From positions 1 through 36,745 of the forward strand of contig JAENWA010000001.1 in NCBI GenBank assembly GCA_016650295.1: a DNA stretch of 36,745 nucleotides, written 5' to 3'. Of this stretch, positions 8,256 through 15,311 are shown in pieces. The notes under the pieces were generated by a model. The model saw only the letters and a program-made list of their open reading frames with translations. It ran no database searches and was not told the origin of the DNA. How positions within the stretch are numbered: the first letter of the stretch is position 1; each line of letters begins with the position of its first letter. Made by a program: the position numbers and the translations under genes. Source of the DNA: Desulfuromonadales bacterium. GTDB taxonomy: Bacteria > Desulfobacterota > Desulfuromonadia > Geobacterales > Pseudopelobacteraceae.

Positions 8256-9320
8256 TTATCTTTCGTGTCCACGGCCTCGTTCATCATCTTTGTTCTGCCC
8301 CTGGCCGCGCTCCCGATTAGGCTCCTGCTGCTGATGCTGTTCAGCTGCTGGCTGCTGATGCTGGGTAGCCGGTGGCTGTTGTTTCTGTTGCGCAGCTGGC
8401 GGCTGCTGCTGATGCTGGGCAGCTGGCGGCTGCTGTTGCTGCTTCTGGTGTTGCTGTTGCTGTCTCTGATCATTCTGTTGCTTCTGTTGCTGTGGTCTCT
8501 GATCATTCTGCTGTTTCAGCTGTTGCTGCCTCTGGTCATTCTGCTGCTTCTGTTGCTGCAGCCTCTGATCACTCTGCTGTTTCAGCTGTTGCTGCCTCTG
8601 GTCATTCTGCTGCTTCTGTTGCTGCAGCCTCTGATCACTTTGCTGCCTCTGCTCGTTCTGGCCTGGACTTCTCACCGGTGCCGCTTCCTGCCTTCCCCGC
8701 TGTGCAGGGGCGGGAGCTTTTTGTTCCACCTGCTTAAAGTGCTGCTGGATTACCTTGTCTCGCGGCTGGTAACGGTATTGCTGGCTGCGCAGCGTGTGCT
8801 GCTGTTCCACGCGAGGATACCTGTCTCCCATATACTGCCGCTGGTAGACGGGCAGCGGTGCGGGTGCCGGAGCAGAGCCGCGATTCCAACGGTTCCATCC
8901 ACTTCGACGCTGTTCCCAATCACGCCCCCAGTGCTGGCCCCAGCGCGGCGGCGCATTCGACTGCCATTCGCGAAAGTACATTGGCGGCTGCCGGTAATAG
9001 CTTACGGGGACACGAAGGATGAACAGCGGAACATCATACGGCTGCACAATTCCCCATGGGCCGTTGTACCAGGAACTGGCATACCAGTTATCGCCTTCGT
9101 AAACCCAGTACATGCCATCGTAAAAGAAATAGTTGGCATCCATCCGGGGAGCGTAGTAGACTGGGTAGCCCGGTACCAGGACGAGTTCCGGGTACACCGG
9201 CAGGCTGATGCCGATGCTCACGGTGGGTAACCCGATGCCGATGCTGATCCCGGCAGTGGCAGACGTCACCGATAGCAACAGCATGAACATCGCAATCAAT
9301 CCGTAACGTATTTTTCGCAT
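8256..9320 (-). CDS. Secreted Gln-rich low-complexity protein of unknown function
   Basis: The 354-residue protein starts with a clear signal peptide (MRKIRYGLIAMFMLLLSVTS, cleavage near ATA-GI). Residues about 25-140 form a Tyr/Trp/Pro-rich segment with a YFFYDGMYWVYEGDNWYASS-type block, as in small exported proteins of Geobacter relatives. From about residue 195 onward the sequence is mostly Gln with Asp-Gln-Arg and Lys-Gln-Gln repeats, ending in a charged Arg/Gly/His tail. A good GGAAGGAG ribosome-binding site precedes the ATG. Part of the Gln tract is encoded by an exact 66-bp tandem duplication. The Q-rich part may be a flexible surface or matrix segment. I do not recognise a catalytic domain; function unknown. 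Confidence 0.75.
   Translation of the reverse strand: MRKIRYGLIAMFMLLLSVTSATAGISIGIGLPTVSIGISLPVYPELVLVPGYPVYYAPRMDANYFFYDGMYWVYEGDNWYASSWYNGPWGIVQPYDVPLFILRVPVSYYRQPPMYFREWQSNAPPRWGQHWGRDWEQRRSGWNRWNRGSAPAPAPLPVYQRQYMGDRYPRVEQQHTLRSQQYRYQPRDKVIQQHFKQVEQKAPAPAQRGRQEAAPVRSPGQNEQRQQSDQRLQQQKQQNDQRQQQLKQQSDQRLQQQKQQNDQRQQQLKQQNDQRPQQQKQQNDQRQQQQHQKQQQQPPAAQHQQQPPAAQQKQQPPATQHQQPAAEQHQQQEPNRERGQGQNKDDERGRGHER
8508..8639. repeat. Two exact 66-bp tandem repeats inside the Gln-rich gene
   Basis: The units 8508-8573 and 8574-8639 are identical over 66 bp (22 codons), so the duplication keeps the reading frame. Degenerate copies continue to about 8460. Such an exact repeat is prone to copy-number change. 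Confidence 0.9.
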
Positions 9321-9422
9321 TTTATACTCCTTCCGTGAAATGTAAGAGTTCAGGCAGTGCCCAATCCCTTACTGGTAATATGAGGAAAGCAGCACTCAAC
9401 TCAGAGTGCCGCAATCCAGATC

Positions 9423-9740
9423 TCAGTGCTTGTCGTGTCCATGACCACGACCGTTGTCCTCATGATGTTTTTTGTATTTCTTATATTTTTTATAGTGCTT
9501 GGCGGGCCTTTCTCTCTCTATATAGACTCGGCGGTCTCTTTCCACATAATATGGACGGCCTGAGTCAATCATGACGTTTACCCCTGGCGGCGCCGGCAGG
9601 TAGCCATTAACGTGGACATTTACATTGGGAGGTGCGGGAAGACCCGGCGGTCCTGGCAATCCGGCATTGGCCTGATTGAGTCCGAAGGTGACGGTGACGG
9701 CTGACAAGATCAGTAATGCAATAATAATTTTCTTACGCAT
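9423..9740 (-). CDS. Small secreted Pro/Gly- and Lys/His-rich protein
   Basis: A 105-residue protein with a signal peptide (MRKKIIIALLILSAVTVTFG, cleavage near ANA-GL). The mature part starts with GLPGPPGLPAPPNVNV repeats, has a PYYVERDRRVYIERERP segment and ends in a KKYKKYKKHH...HGHDKH tail that could bind anions or metal. No enzymatic domain is recognised. The start at 9738-9740 has an AGGAG ribosome-binding site; an upstream in-frame start at 9779 lacks one and would put 13 residues before the signal peptide. A sequence matching the sigma-54 -24/-12 consensus lies about 65-80 bp upstream of the start, with an activator-like site beyond it, so expression is probably conditional. Confidence 0.7.
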   Translation of the reverse strand: MRKKIIIALLILSAVTVTFGLNQANAGLPGPPGLPAPPNVNVHVNGYLPAPPGVNVMIDSGRPYYVERDRRVYIERERPAKHYKKYKKYKKHHEDNGRGHGHDKH

Positions 9741-9805
9741 AACGGCTCCTTTTTTTGGCACTTCTCTGAAAGTGCACACCTGTAGGCTTGCACTAAACTA
9801 CCAGC

Positions 9806-9819
9806 GCAACTATCATGCC
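9806..9819 (-). promoter_or_regulatory. Sigma-54 (-24/-12) promoter P1
   Basis: On the minus strand the sequence is GG-CATGATAGTT-GC, the required GG-N10-GC spacing of RpoN promoters with the typical TTGC -12 element. Transcription would start near 9794 and give a leader of about 54 bases before the small secreted protein gene at 9740. Confidence 0.65.
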
Positions 9820-9922
9820 GGGAGAAAACCGGGATATTTCAGGTGATAACAGACTGATTGTGTTGAATAAAACGAAAGCCATTCTTGCAGGGGTACAAGG
9901 AATGCCGTCTCACAAAACCGCC

Positions 9923-9945
9923 GTATTTAACAAAGCCGTCACATG
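9923..9945 (-). promoter_or_regulatory. Putative enhancer-binding-protein site UAS1
   Basis: A 23-bp sequence GTATTTAACAAAGCCGTCACATG (plus strand) centred about 128 bp upstream of the P1 -12 element. A copy with one mismatch lies at 10244-10266 at nearly the same distance from P2. The core shows partial dyad symmetry (TAAC-N6-GTCA). Confidence 0.5.
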
Positions 9946-10053
9946 TTGCAGCTAATAAAGGAATGGTACCGGCAGAATTTCGGGGAAAAAAATCCTTCAT
10001 TCAAGGATCATGAGTGAGAAACCCCGCTGCCGGAACAGACAGCGTTTCAGAAT

Positions 10054-10083
10054 AAAAAAAAGCCGGACGGTGAACCGCCCGGC
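10054..10083 (-). terminator. Intrinsic terminator, minus strand
   Basis: A 10-bp stem GCCGGGCGGT/ACCGTCCGGC (10062-10083, one A-C mismatch) is followed on the minus strand by eight Us (10061-10054). It lies about 64 bases after the expected start of P2 and about 280 bases beyond the DUF3108 gene, so it could end either transcript. Confidence 0.8.
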
Positions 10084-10128
10084 ATTGCATGAAGGAGGCA
10101 CTTGTTAGAGTACCCTGTTATAGTATTT

Positions 10129-10142
10129 ACAACTATCATGCC
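10129..10142 (-). promoter_or_regulatory. Sigma-54-like promoter P2
   Basis: The minus strand reads TT-GG-CATGATAGTT-GT, identical to P1 from -25 to -13 but with GT instead of GC at the -12 position. Only about 64 bases separate the expected start from the terminator at 10054-10083, so no protein-coding gene is served in an obvious way. Confidence 0.45.
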
Positions 10143-10243
10143 AAGGAGATTCACGAATCATGTGCCAGGTAATATAGTGATTATAATGGCTAAAATTGAA
10201 CGTGCATTGCCGGAGCACGGAAAAACAGTAAAAACAGGCCGCA

Positions 10244-10266
10244 GTATTTAACAAAGCCGTTACATG
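10244..10266 (-). promoter_or_regulatory. Putative enhancer-binding-protein site UAS2
   Basis: GTATTTAACAAAGCCGTTACATG on the plus strand differs from UAS1 at one base. It contains a clean dyad TAAC-N6-GTTA (10249-10262) and is centred about 126 bp upstream of the P2 -12 element. Confidence 0.5.
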
Positions 10267-10359
10267 CGACGGGTCAAAAAAAATACCCTGCTTCTTAACG
10301 ATGCAGTTACGTTAGTTTTCATCAGAGACTTTCTCGATGAGTAGCTACCGGTTTCTCAG

Positions 10360-11568
10360 TTAGAGAGGATGGTTTATTCGTTCTGGCCCGGAACTGGCTG
10401 GATTTACTGATTTCTGCGTTTCAGCCGATACCAGCTCGATGGTCACATTCCCCAACGGGGTGGACGTTTCCACCTTCACCGGCACCCTGTTTTCATCGTT
10501 GGTGAGCCAGATCATCATATCGCCTGTTCTCCTGAAAATCCCGCCATCCTGCTTGACATGACGTAACAGCAGGCAATCCACCTTCTTTAGATTGCGAAGG
10601 CGGACCTCCTCCTGACGCAAAATTTCAACCGGCACAGGCGCATAGGTATCACCGTCGTAGATATGCAGCAGTTCTGTTTTGCCAACCTGTAACGGCCGGT
10701 TCCTGAGGTAATAGAATGAGGACAGGGTATCGAGCACTTCGCTGTTTGGTATGGTCTCATTCGAGTATCGATTCCGAGTGCGATCGATCCAGAATACGCG
10801 CTTATCCCTCAGGAAGATAGTAAAGCCGATGTCTCTGCTGAAAGTACCTTCCTGCTGTCTGATTTTGGTAATGATGAAGTTGCCGCCGATGTGTCTGGTC
10901 TCCATGATATCATCGACAGGGTATACGCTCGACAGGGCAGCATTTGACCTGGTTCTCAGGGTTATCCATACCTCGCCATTTTTGTTTTTTGCTTCCAGTT
11001 CCACGCTTCCCACCGGGACGCCCAGCAGGGTGATCAGATAGGAGAGTTTTTCACTTTTTGATAACATAAACTCGCCGGCGGTTCTCAACGGGGGGAGGAG
11101 TGCAGTTGCTGACGCAACGTGCCGTGAGGCGGTCGCTTGCGGGGCTGTTGCCGGTTCGCTGATCCGGATAATACTGTCACTCTTTTCCTTGCTGAATACA
11201 GCAGGCTCAACTGTTTTCGCTTCGACCGGGCCTTTTTCCGGTACTGCCGGAGGCATGCCAGCCTCCTCGCCCTGTACCTGGGTTAGATCCCTGTCATCGG
11301 TTACATCTTCCGCAACGTTGTCTGCAAGGCTGGTCTTCCGGCTGTTAGAATCCGTGACCGGTGCGGCGTCAGCACCTGGCTTTGTCAAGTCTACCATTAC
11401 GGCCCGCAGAGGGTTGACCGGCGGGGTAAAATTGTAGTTCCCGAACCTTCCCAGCGACATCAGTACAAGCAGGTGCACCACAACGGATAACCCGATAGAG
11501 ACTGTCAGTGTTCGGATTTTATCAGATTGTATGCTCATTGGTCCCGAGCTCTCGACTTTAATAGACAT
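10360..11568 (-). CDS. DUF3108 domain-containing protein with N-terminal membrane anchor
   Basis: From the chosen start the protein is 402 residues. A single hydrophobic helix near residues 21-40 (TVSIGLSVVVHLLVLMSLGR) resembles the TonB-type anchor, followed by a long Ala/Pro/Glu-rich linker. The C-terminal half (about 175-385) carries the DUF3108 fold signature: YLITLLGVPVGSVELEAK, SSVYPVDDIMETRHI, RNRYSNETIPNSEVLDTLSS, FYYLRNRPLQVG, and the closing GDMMIWLTNDENRVPVKVE. These proteins are periplasmic and of unknown molecular function, often near polysaccharide genes. The start at 11566-11568 has AGGGGA 7 bases upstream; in-frame starts at 11631 and 11538 are weaker. The gene is divergent from the polysaccharide operon. 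Confidence 0.8.
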   Translation of the reverse strand: MSIKVESSGPMSIQSDKIRTLTVSIGLSVVVHLLVLMSLGRFGNYNFTPPVNPLRAVMVDLTKPGADAAPVTDSNSRKTSLADNVAEDVTDDRDLTQVQGEEAGMPPAVPEKGPVEAKTVEPAVFSKEKSDSIIRISEPATAPQATASRHVASATALLPPLRTAGEFMLSKSEKLSYLITLLGVPVGSVELEAKNKNGEVWITLRTRSNAALSSVYPVDDIMETRHIGGNFIITKIRQQEGTFSRDIGFTIFLRDKRVFWIDRTRNRYSNETIPNSEVLDTLSSFYYLRNRPLQVGKTELLHIYDGDTYAPVPVEILRQEEVRLRNLKKVDCLLLRHVKQDGGIFRRTGDMMIWLTNDENRVPVKVETSTPLGNVTIELVSAETQKSVNPASSGPERINHPL

Positions 11569-11686
11569 AAGATTTCCCCTGAATTTTAACAGACAAACCT
11601 TTTCCGGGCCACAAAAAACCCCGTCAGTCATCTTTAGTTGCTGTAAAATGAATGCCGGTTTAAATTGATCAATAATTGAAAAACGA

Positions 11687-11710
11687 ATGATAAAAAAACT
11701 TTTTTATCAT
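11687..11710. promoter_or_regulatory. AT-rich 24-bp palindrome in divergent promoter region
   Basis: ATGATAAAAAA-AC-TTTTTTATCAT is an 11-bp perfect inverted repeat located between the divergent DUF3108 and glycosyltransferase genes. It could be an operator for both, or a hairpin in the leader of either transcript. No promoter hexamers could be called confidently here. Confidence 0.4.
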
Positions 11711-11815
11711 ATAGTTAGCAGATCATACGTTATGCAATTATCTTGAAGGATATCAATCGAGCGAAAAGAACCAGCCTTGGACCCGATACGTGCCGGCTAT
11801 TATCAAGGAATGCAT

Positions 11816-12793
11816 ATGAAACTGATTATCCAGATACCATGTTTCAATGAGGCAGAGTCGCTGCCCGTTACCCTGAAAGATCTTCCTCGTGATGTGCCGG
11901 GGTTCGACAGTGTGGAATGGCTGGTCATCAATGACGGCAGCACAGATGGAACTGCCGAGGTGGCCCTGAAAAACGGTGTGAACCACGTCGTCAGCTTCAC
12001 CAAAAATCAGGGTCTGGCACGGGCCTTTCTGGCCGGACTGGACAGCTGCATCAAACTGGGCGCAGACGTCATTATCAACACTGATGCCGACAACCAATAC
12101 ATGGCTGCCGATATTCCGGCGCTGGTCGCTCCTATCCTGGCAGGCAGGGCCGATGTAGTTATCGGTGCCCGCCCCATCAATGAAATCGAGTCATTTTCGC
12201 TGGTAAAGAAGGCCTTGCAAAAAGCCGGCAGTTACGCAGTGCGCTTTGTCAGCAAGACCAACATTCCCGACGCACCAAGCGGATTCCGGGCCATGACCCG
12301 CGAAGCGGCCATGAGCTTCAATGTGTTCAACGACTACACCTATACACTGGAAACCATCATCCAGGCGGGTCAGAAGAACATTGCCATTACCTCGGTTCCG
12401 GTCCGGGTCAATCGTGCGTTGCGCCCATCGCGGCTGGTAAGAAGCAATACCTCCTACATCAGAAAGTCTCTGATCACGATCGTCAGAATTTTTGTGGTTT
12501 ACAAGGCCTTCAGATTCTTTATGTCGGTGGGGTTGACGGCTTTATTGCTGGGGTCGGTCGGAGCAGTCAGATTCCTGTACTATTATGTTACCGAAGATGG
12601 CGCCGGGCATGTGCAGTCGTTGATTTTATCATCGATACTCCTGGGCGTCGGTTTCCAGACCATACTGACCGCATTCCTTGCGGATCTCCTGGCCGTAAAC
12701 CGTCGCCTGATGGAAGATGTTCAATATCGAGTGAAAAAGCTGGAATACCCCGGAACAACCGACCATTCTCCCGGCATCCGGAAGGACCGGTAG
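11816..12793 (+). CDS. Family 2 glycosyltransferase with C-terminal membrane segments
   Basis: The 325-residue protein has a GT-A catalytic domain: IPCFNEAESLP (7-17), VINDGSTDGT (37-46) and the metal-binding DAD within NTDADNQ (88-94). Two hydrophobic segments follow (about 235-260 and 275-300), the dolichol-phosphate-mannose-synthase/GtrB-like layout, so it probably transfers a sugar to polyprenyl phosphate or a lipid-linked acceptor at the inner membrane. I start it at 11816 because AAGGA lies 6 bases upstream; in-frame ATGs at 11777 and 11810 lack proper spacing. It is the first gene of the plus-strand polysaccharide operon. Confidence 0.88.
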   Translation: MKLIIQIPCFNEAESLPVTLKDLPRDVPGFDSVEWLVINDGSTDGTAEVALKNGVNHVVSFTKNQGLARAFLAGLDSCIKLGADVIINTDADNQYMAADIPALVAPILAGRADVVIGARPINEIESFSLVKKALQKAGSYAVRFVSKTNIPDAPSGFRAMTREAAMSFNVFNDYTYTLETIIQAGQKNIAITSVPVRVNRALRPSRLVRSNTSYIRKSLITIVRIFVVYKAFRFFMSVGLTALLLGSVGAVRFLYYYVTEDGAGHVQSLILSSILLGVGFQTILTAFLADLLAVNRRLMEDVQYRVKKLEYPGTTDHSPGIRKDR

Positions 12794-12858
12794 CAAGAAG
12801 TTCACGTGATTATTGGTGAAACAACAGCAGCCGATTACGATTCCCTCAGAGGTGAGTT

Positions 12859-13911
12859 ATTAGAACAGGGGTCATTACCTATGATTTTTTTCCGCTGATC
12901 GGCGGCATCGGCAGCCTGACGTATACCATGTATCGTGAGTTGAAAGGCTCCGATATTTTATTTTTTTCTCCTGCTGATAATGCATTGCCGGGTCACATAC
13001 GTATCAAGAGCTGGATGATTCATCTTTTCAAACAGGTAGGTGTATCAATCTGGCTGTTTTTAAAGGGAAATCAGATTATCTCTGAATACCGCCTGGACAA
13101 GCTGAATATCCATGCCGGCCCGGGCGGGGTCCTTCTCATCCGGAAACTTCCCATACCGGTGCTTGTCACCTGTCATCACACTTACTGGCAGCAATATACC
13201 CACATCAAAGCGCAGTTCTGGAAACGCATATTCCTGCCGTTTGAACGAAGAACATACCGCCTCGCCGATAAGATCATTTGTGACTGTGAAGATACAAAAC
13301 GGGTGCTGATCGAACGTTATGATATCCCTATGGAGAAAATTACCGTCATTCATTGCGCAGTGGATAGCGGAAAATTCCATTTCGAAAACCTGCCGAAACA
13401 GTCAAAAAGTATCCTCTATATAGGTCGCATTGCCAAACGGAAGGGCATCGATTTTCTTATCCGCAGCATGCCCCTGGTTGTGCGGACGTTTCCGGATGTT
13501 CAACTCCTTGTCGGGGGGAAAGGGAGCCACCTGGAAAAGATGAAGTCTCTTGTCAGGCAGCTGGGTCTGGAGCGGAATGTCACGTTCCTCGGCTTCGTTC
13601 CGGATGATCAGCTGAATACGCTGTACAATCAGGCCCACTGTGTTGTTGTCCCCTCGATCTTCGAGGGATTCGGCATCACCGTCATTGAAGCCCTGGCGGC
13701 CGGAACCCGGGTGGTCGGGACCGATGTGGACGGAATCCGGGAGATTCTGAACAGCGGGGAATACGGCAGGCTTGTCCCCTACGGAAATCGTCAAGCCCTG
13801 GCGGACGCCATCATCGCCGAACTGAATGAGCCGAAAAGGGCCGGAGCATTACGAGCGGAATACCTGGTCGAGCAGTTCAGGAATAGATATCTGCAGGTGC
13901 TGGAAGGATGA
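12859..13911 (+). CDS. Family 4 glycosyltransferase, probable ATT start
   Basis: This GT-B enzyme should transfer a sugar to the growing polysaccharide on the cytoplasmic face. The C-terminal nucleotide-sugar site is clear: LYIGRIAKRKGIDFLI, then VVPSIFEGFGITVIEALAAG with the EX7E pair. The first ATG is at 12928, but the same frame upstream encodes RTGVITYDFFPLIGGIGSLT, the expected first beta-strand and Gly-rich acceptor loop of GT4 enzymes. A stop at 12853-12855 closes the frame. No ATG, GTG or TTG exists between, but an ATT at 12859 sits about 5 bases after AGAGGTG. I therefore place the start at ATT (350 residues); initiation at 12928 would remove the N-terminal strand. ATT initiation is inferred from the frame and needs proof. 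Confidence 0.75.
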   Translation: MRTGVITYDFFPLIGGIGSLTYTMYRELKGSDILFFSPADNALPGHIRIKSWMIHLFKQVGVSIWLFLKGNQIISEYRLDKLNIHAGPGGVLLIRKLPIPVLVTCHHTYWQQYTHIKAQFWKRIFLPFERRTYRLADKIICDCEDTKRVLIERYDIPMEKITVIHCAVDSGKFHFENLPKQSKSILYIGRIAKRKGIDFLIRSMPLVVRTFPDVQLLVGGKGSHLEKMKSLVRQLGLERNVTFLGFVPDDQLNTLYNQAHCVVVPSIFEGFGITVIEALAAGTRVVGTDVDGIREILNSGEYGRLVPYGNRQALADAIIAELNEPKRAGALRAEYLVEQFRNRYLQVLEG

Positions 13912-13921
13912 CCACGCTCCG

Positions 13922-15256
13922 ATGAATGCAATCTGGACCAGATACCTGCCCGGCATCATCCGGGAATGGCTGGAAGGAAGCCCCCATCTCCAAAGGGCGG
14001 TCGGCAACACCGGCTGGCTGTTGTTCGACCGGATCCTCCGGATGCTGATCGGGGTGACCGTCGGCGCCTGGGTCGCCCGCTATCTCGGCCCGGCCCGCTT
14101 TGGGGAGCTTGCCTACATCATCGCCTTCATCGCCTTTTTTCAGGTCATCGCCGGTCTCGAAGCAGACGGCTTCATCATTCGGGACATTGCCCGAAATCAG
14201 GGAGAGACTGCCGTTATTCTCGGCACGTCACTCAGGCTCCGGATTGTCAGCGGCGTCATCTGCTGGCTGGCCGCCATAACCCTGATGTATCTGCTCCATC
14301 CGGACGACCGACAACTCTGCCTGCTGGCCGCCATAGTCGGCGCCATGCTGGTCTTCCAGGCCTCCGACACGGTTGACCTCTGGTTTGAGAGCCAGAGCCA
14401 GAGCAAACGGACGGTTCTGGCGAAGCTCGTCTCTTATCTCTTCTCCAACGGCATACGAATTTATTTGCTGCTCATCAAGGCCCCGCTGATCGCCTTTGCC
14501 GGAGTGATCTGCCTGGAATCGGCCGCCCTGGCGGTTGCCTTGATCGTGGGCTACCGTCGCTTTCCGACCGATGATCGTTGGCAAGCCGACATGGTTCAGG
14601 CAAAAAAGCTCCTGCACCTCTGCTGGCCGTTTATGGCCAGTGGAGTCATGATAACCGCCTACATGAGAATCGACCAGATCATGCTCAAAGAAATGCTCGG
14701 AGAACAGGAGCTCGGCATTTATGCGGCGGCTCTGACCCTGGTGCAGATATGGAACGTCATCCCGGCCACCCTGGTCGCCAGCCTGGCGCCGTTCGTTGCC
14801 CGGAAAAAAAACCGCAGTGAAGCGGAGTATCAGGATGCACTGGTGATAATATTCCGTTTCTTTGCTATAGTGGCATTCATCGGGGCCGGACTGACCGCAG
14901 TGGCATCTCCCTGGATCGTGGGGCTCCTGTACGGTGCCGAATTCCGGTCATCGGCAGCCGTACTGAGCGCCCTCGTCTTTGTGATTGTCTTCATCTTCCA
15001 GGGGATGGCCCAGACCTTATGGGTGGTCAACGATAACGTTCGTATCGCCAATCTGATCGGCACCTTCCTGGCGGCGCTGATCAGCATAATTGCCAACCTG
15101 GTCCTGATCAGGAAATTCGGGATCATGGGCGCTGTTTTTTCATACCTGCTCGCCCAGGGAGCATCCGTTGTCTTCTTTCCCTGTCTGTTTCGACGGGACC
15201 TGTTCAACTTGTACAAAAGGGCCTTTCTGGGTCTGGCCAGGCCGGGTGCCCGATGA
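13922..15256 (+). CDS. Wzx-type polysaccharide flippase (oligosaccharide transporter)
   Basis: The 444-residue protein has about 12 hydrophobic segments and typical Wzx/MVF-superfamily features: TGWLLFDRILRMLIGVTVGAWVARYLGP near the N-terminus, then YLGPARFGELAYI and the MRIDQIMLKEMLGEQELGIY segment. It should move undecaprenyl-linked repeat units across the inner membrane. I start it at the ATG 13922-13924, 10 bases after the stop of the preceding glycosyltransferase, since residues encoded from the earlier in-frame start (13826) would overlap that gene and do not look like a protein N-terminus. A GGAAGGA lies about 13 bases upstream, a little far. Family call is firm; the exact glycan is unknown. 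Confidence 0.88.
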   Translation: MNAIWTRYLPGIIREWLEGSPHLQRAVGNTGWLLFDRILRMLIGVTVGAWVARYLGPARFGELAYIIAFIAFFQVIAGLEADGFIIRDIARNQGETAVILGTSLRLRIVSGVICWLAAITLMYLLHPDDRQLCLLAAIVGAMLVFQASDTVDLWFESQSQSKRTVLAKLVSYLFSNGIRIYLLLIKAPLIAFAGVICLESAALAVALIVGYRRFPTDDRWQADMVQAKKLLHLCWPFMASGVMITAYMRIDQIMLKEMLGEQELGIYAAALTLVQIWNVIPATLVASLAPFVARKKNRSEAEYQDALVIIFRFFAIVAFIGAGLTAVASPWIVGLLYGAEFRSSAAVLSALVFVIVFIFQGMAQTLWVVNDNVRIANLIGTFLAALISIIANLVLIRKFGIMGAVFSYLLAQGASVVFFPCLFRRDLFNLYKRAFLGLARPGAR

Positions 15257-15311
15257 TACGCAGCTTGATCCAATTAACCCGTTAACTGGGGATGCAGGGA
15301 CCAAGGAAACC

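Larger units (their letters stand above)
9741..10359. other. Non-coding regulatory region with duplicated promoter modules
   Basis: No gene is supportable in these 619 bp. The region holds two similar regulatory modules read on the minus strand (activator-like site plus -24/-12 promoter, about 322 bp apart) and one intrinsic terminator. These are listed separately. Confidence 0.6.

Noticed and set aside
8265-9230. 321-codon plus-strand open frame rich in Leu
   Set aside because: It is the complement of the Gln-rich repeats (CAG/CTG type codons give poly-Leu), so it reflects composition only.
10261-10359. A possible second small gene behind P2
   Set aside because: P2 reads away from this segment and the 64 bases it does cover contain only a terminator.
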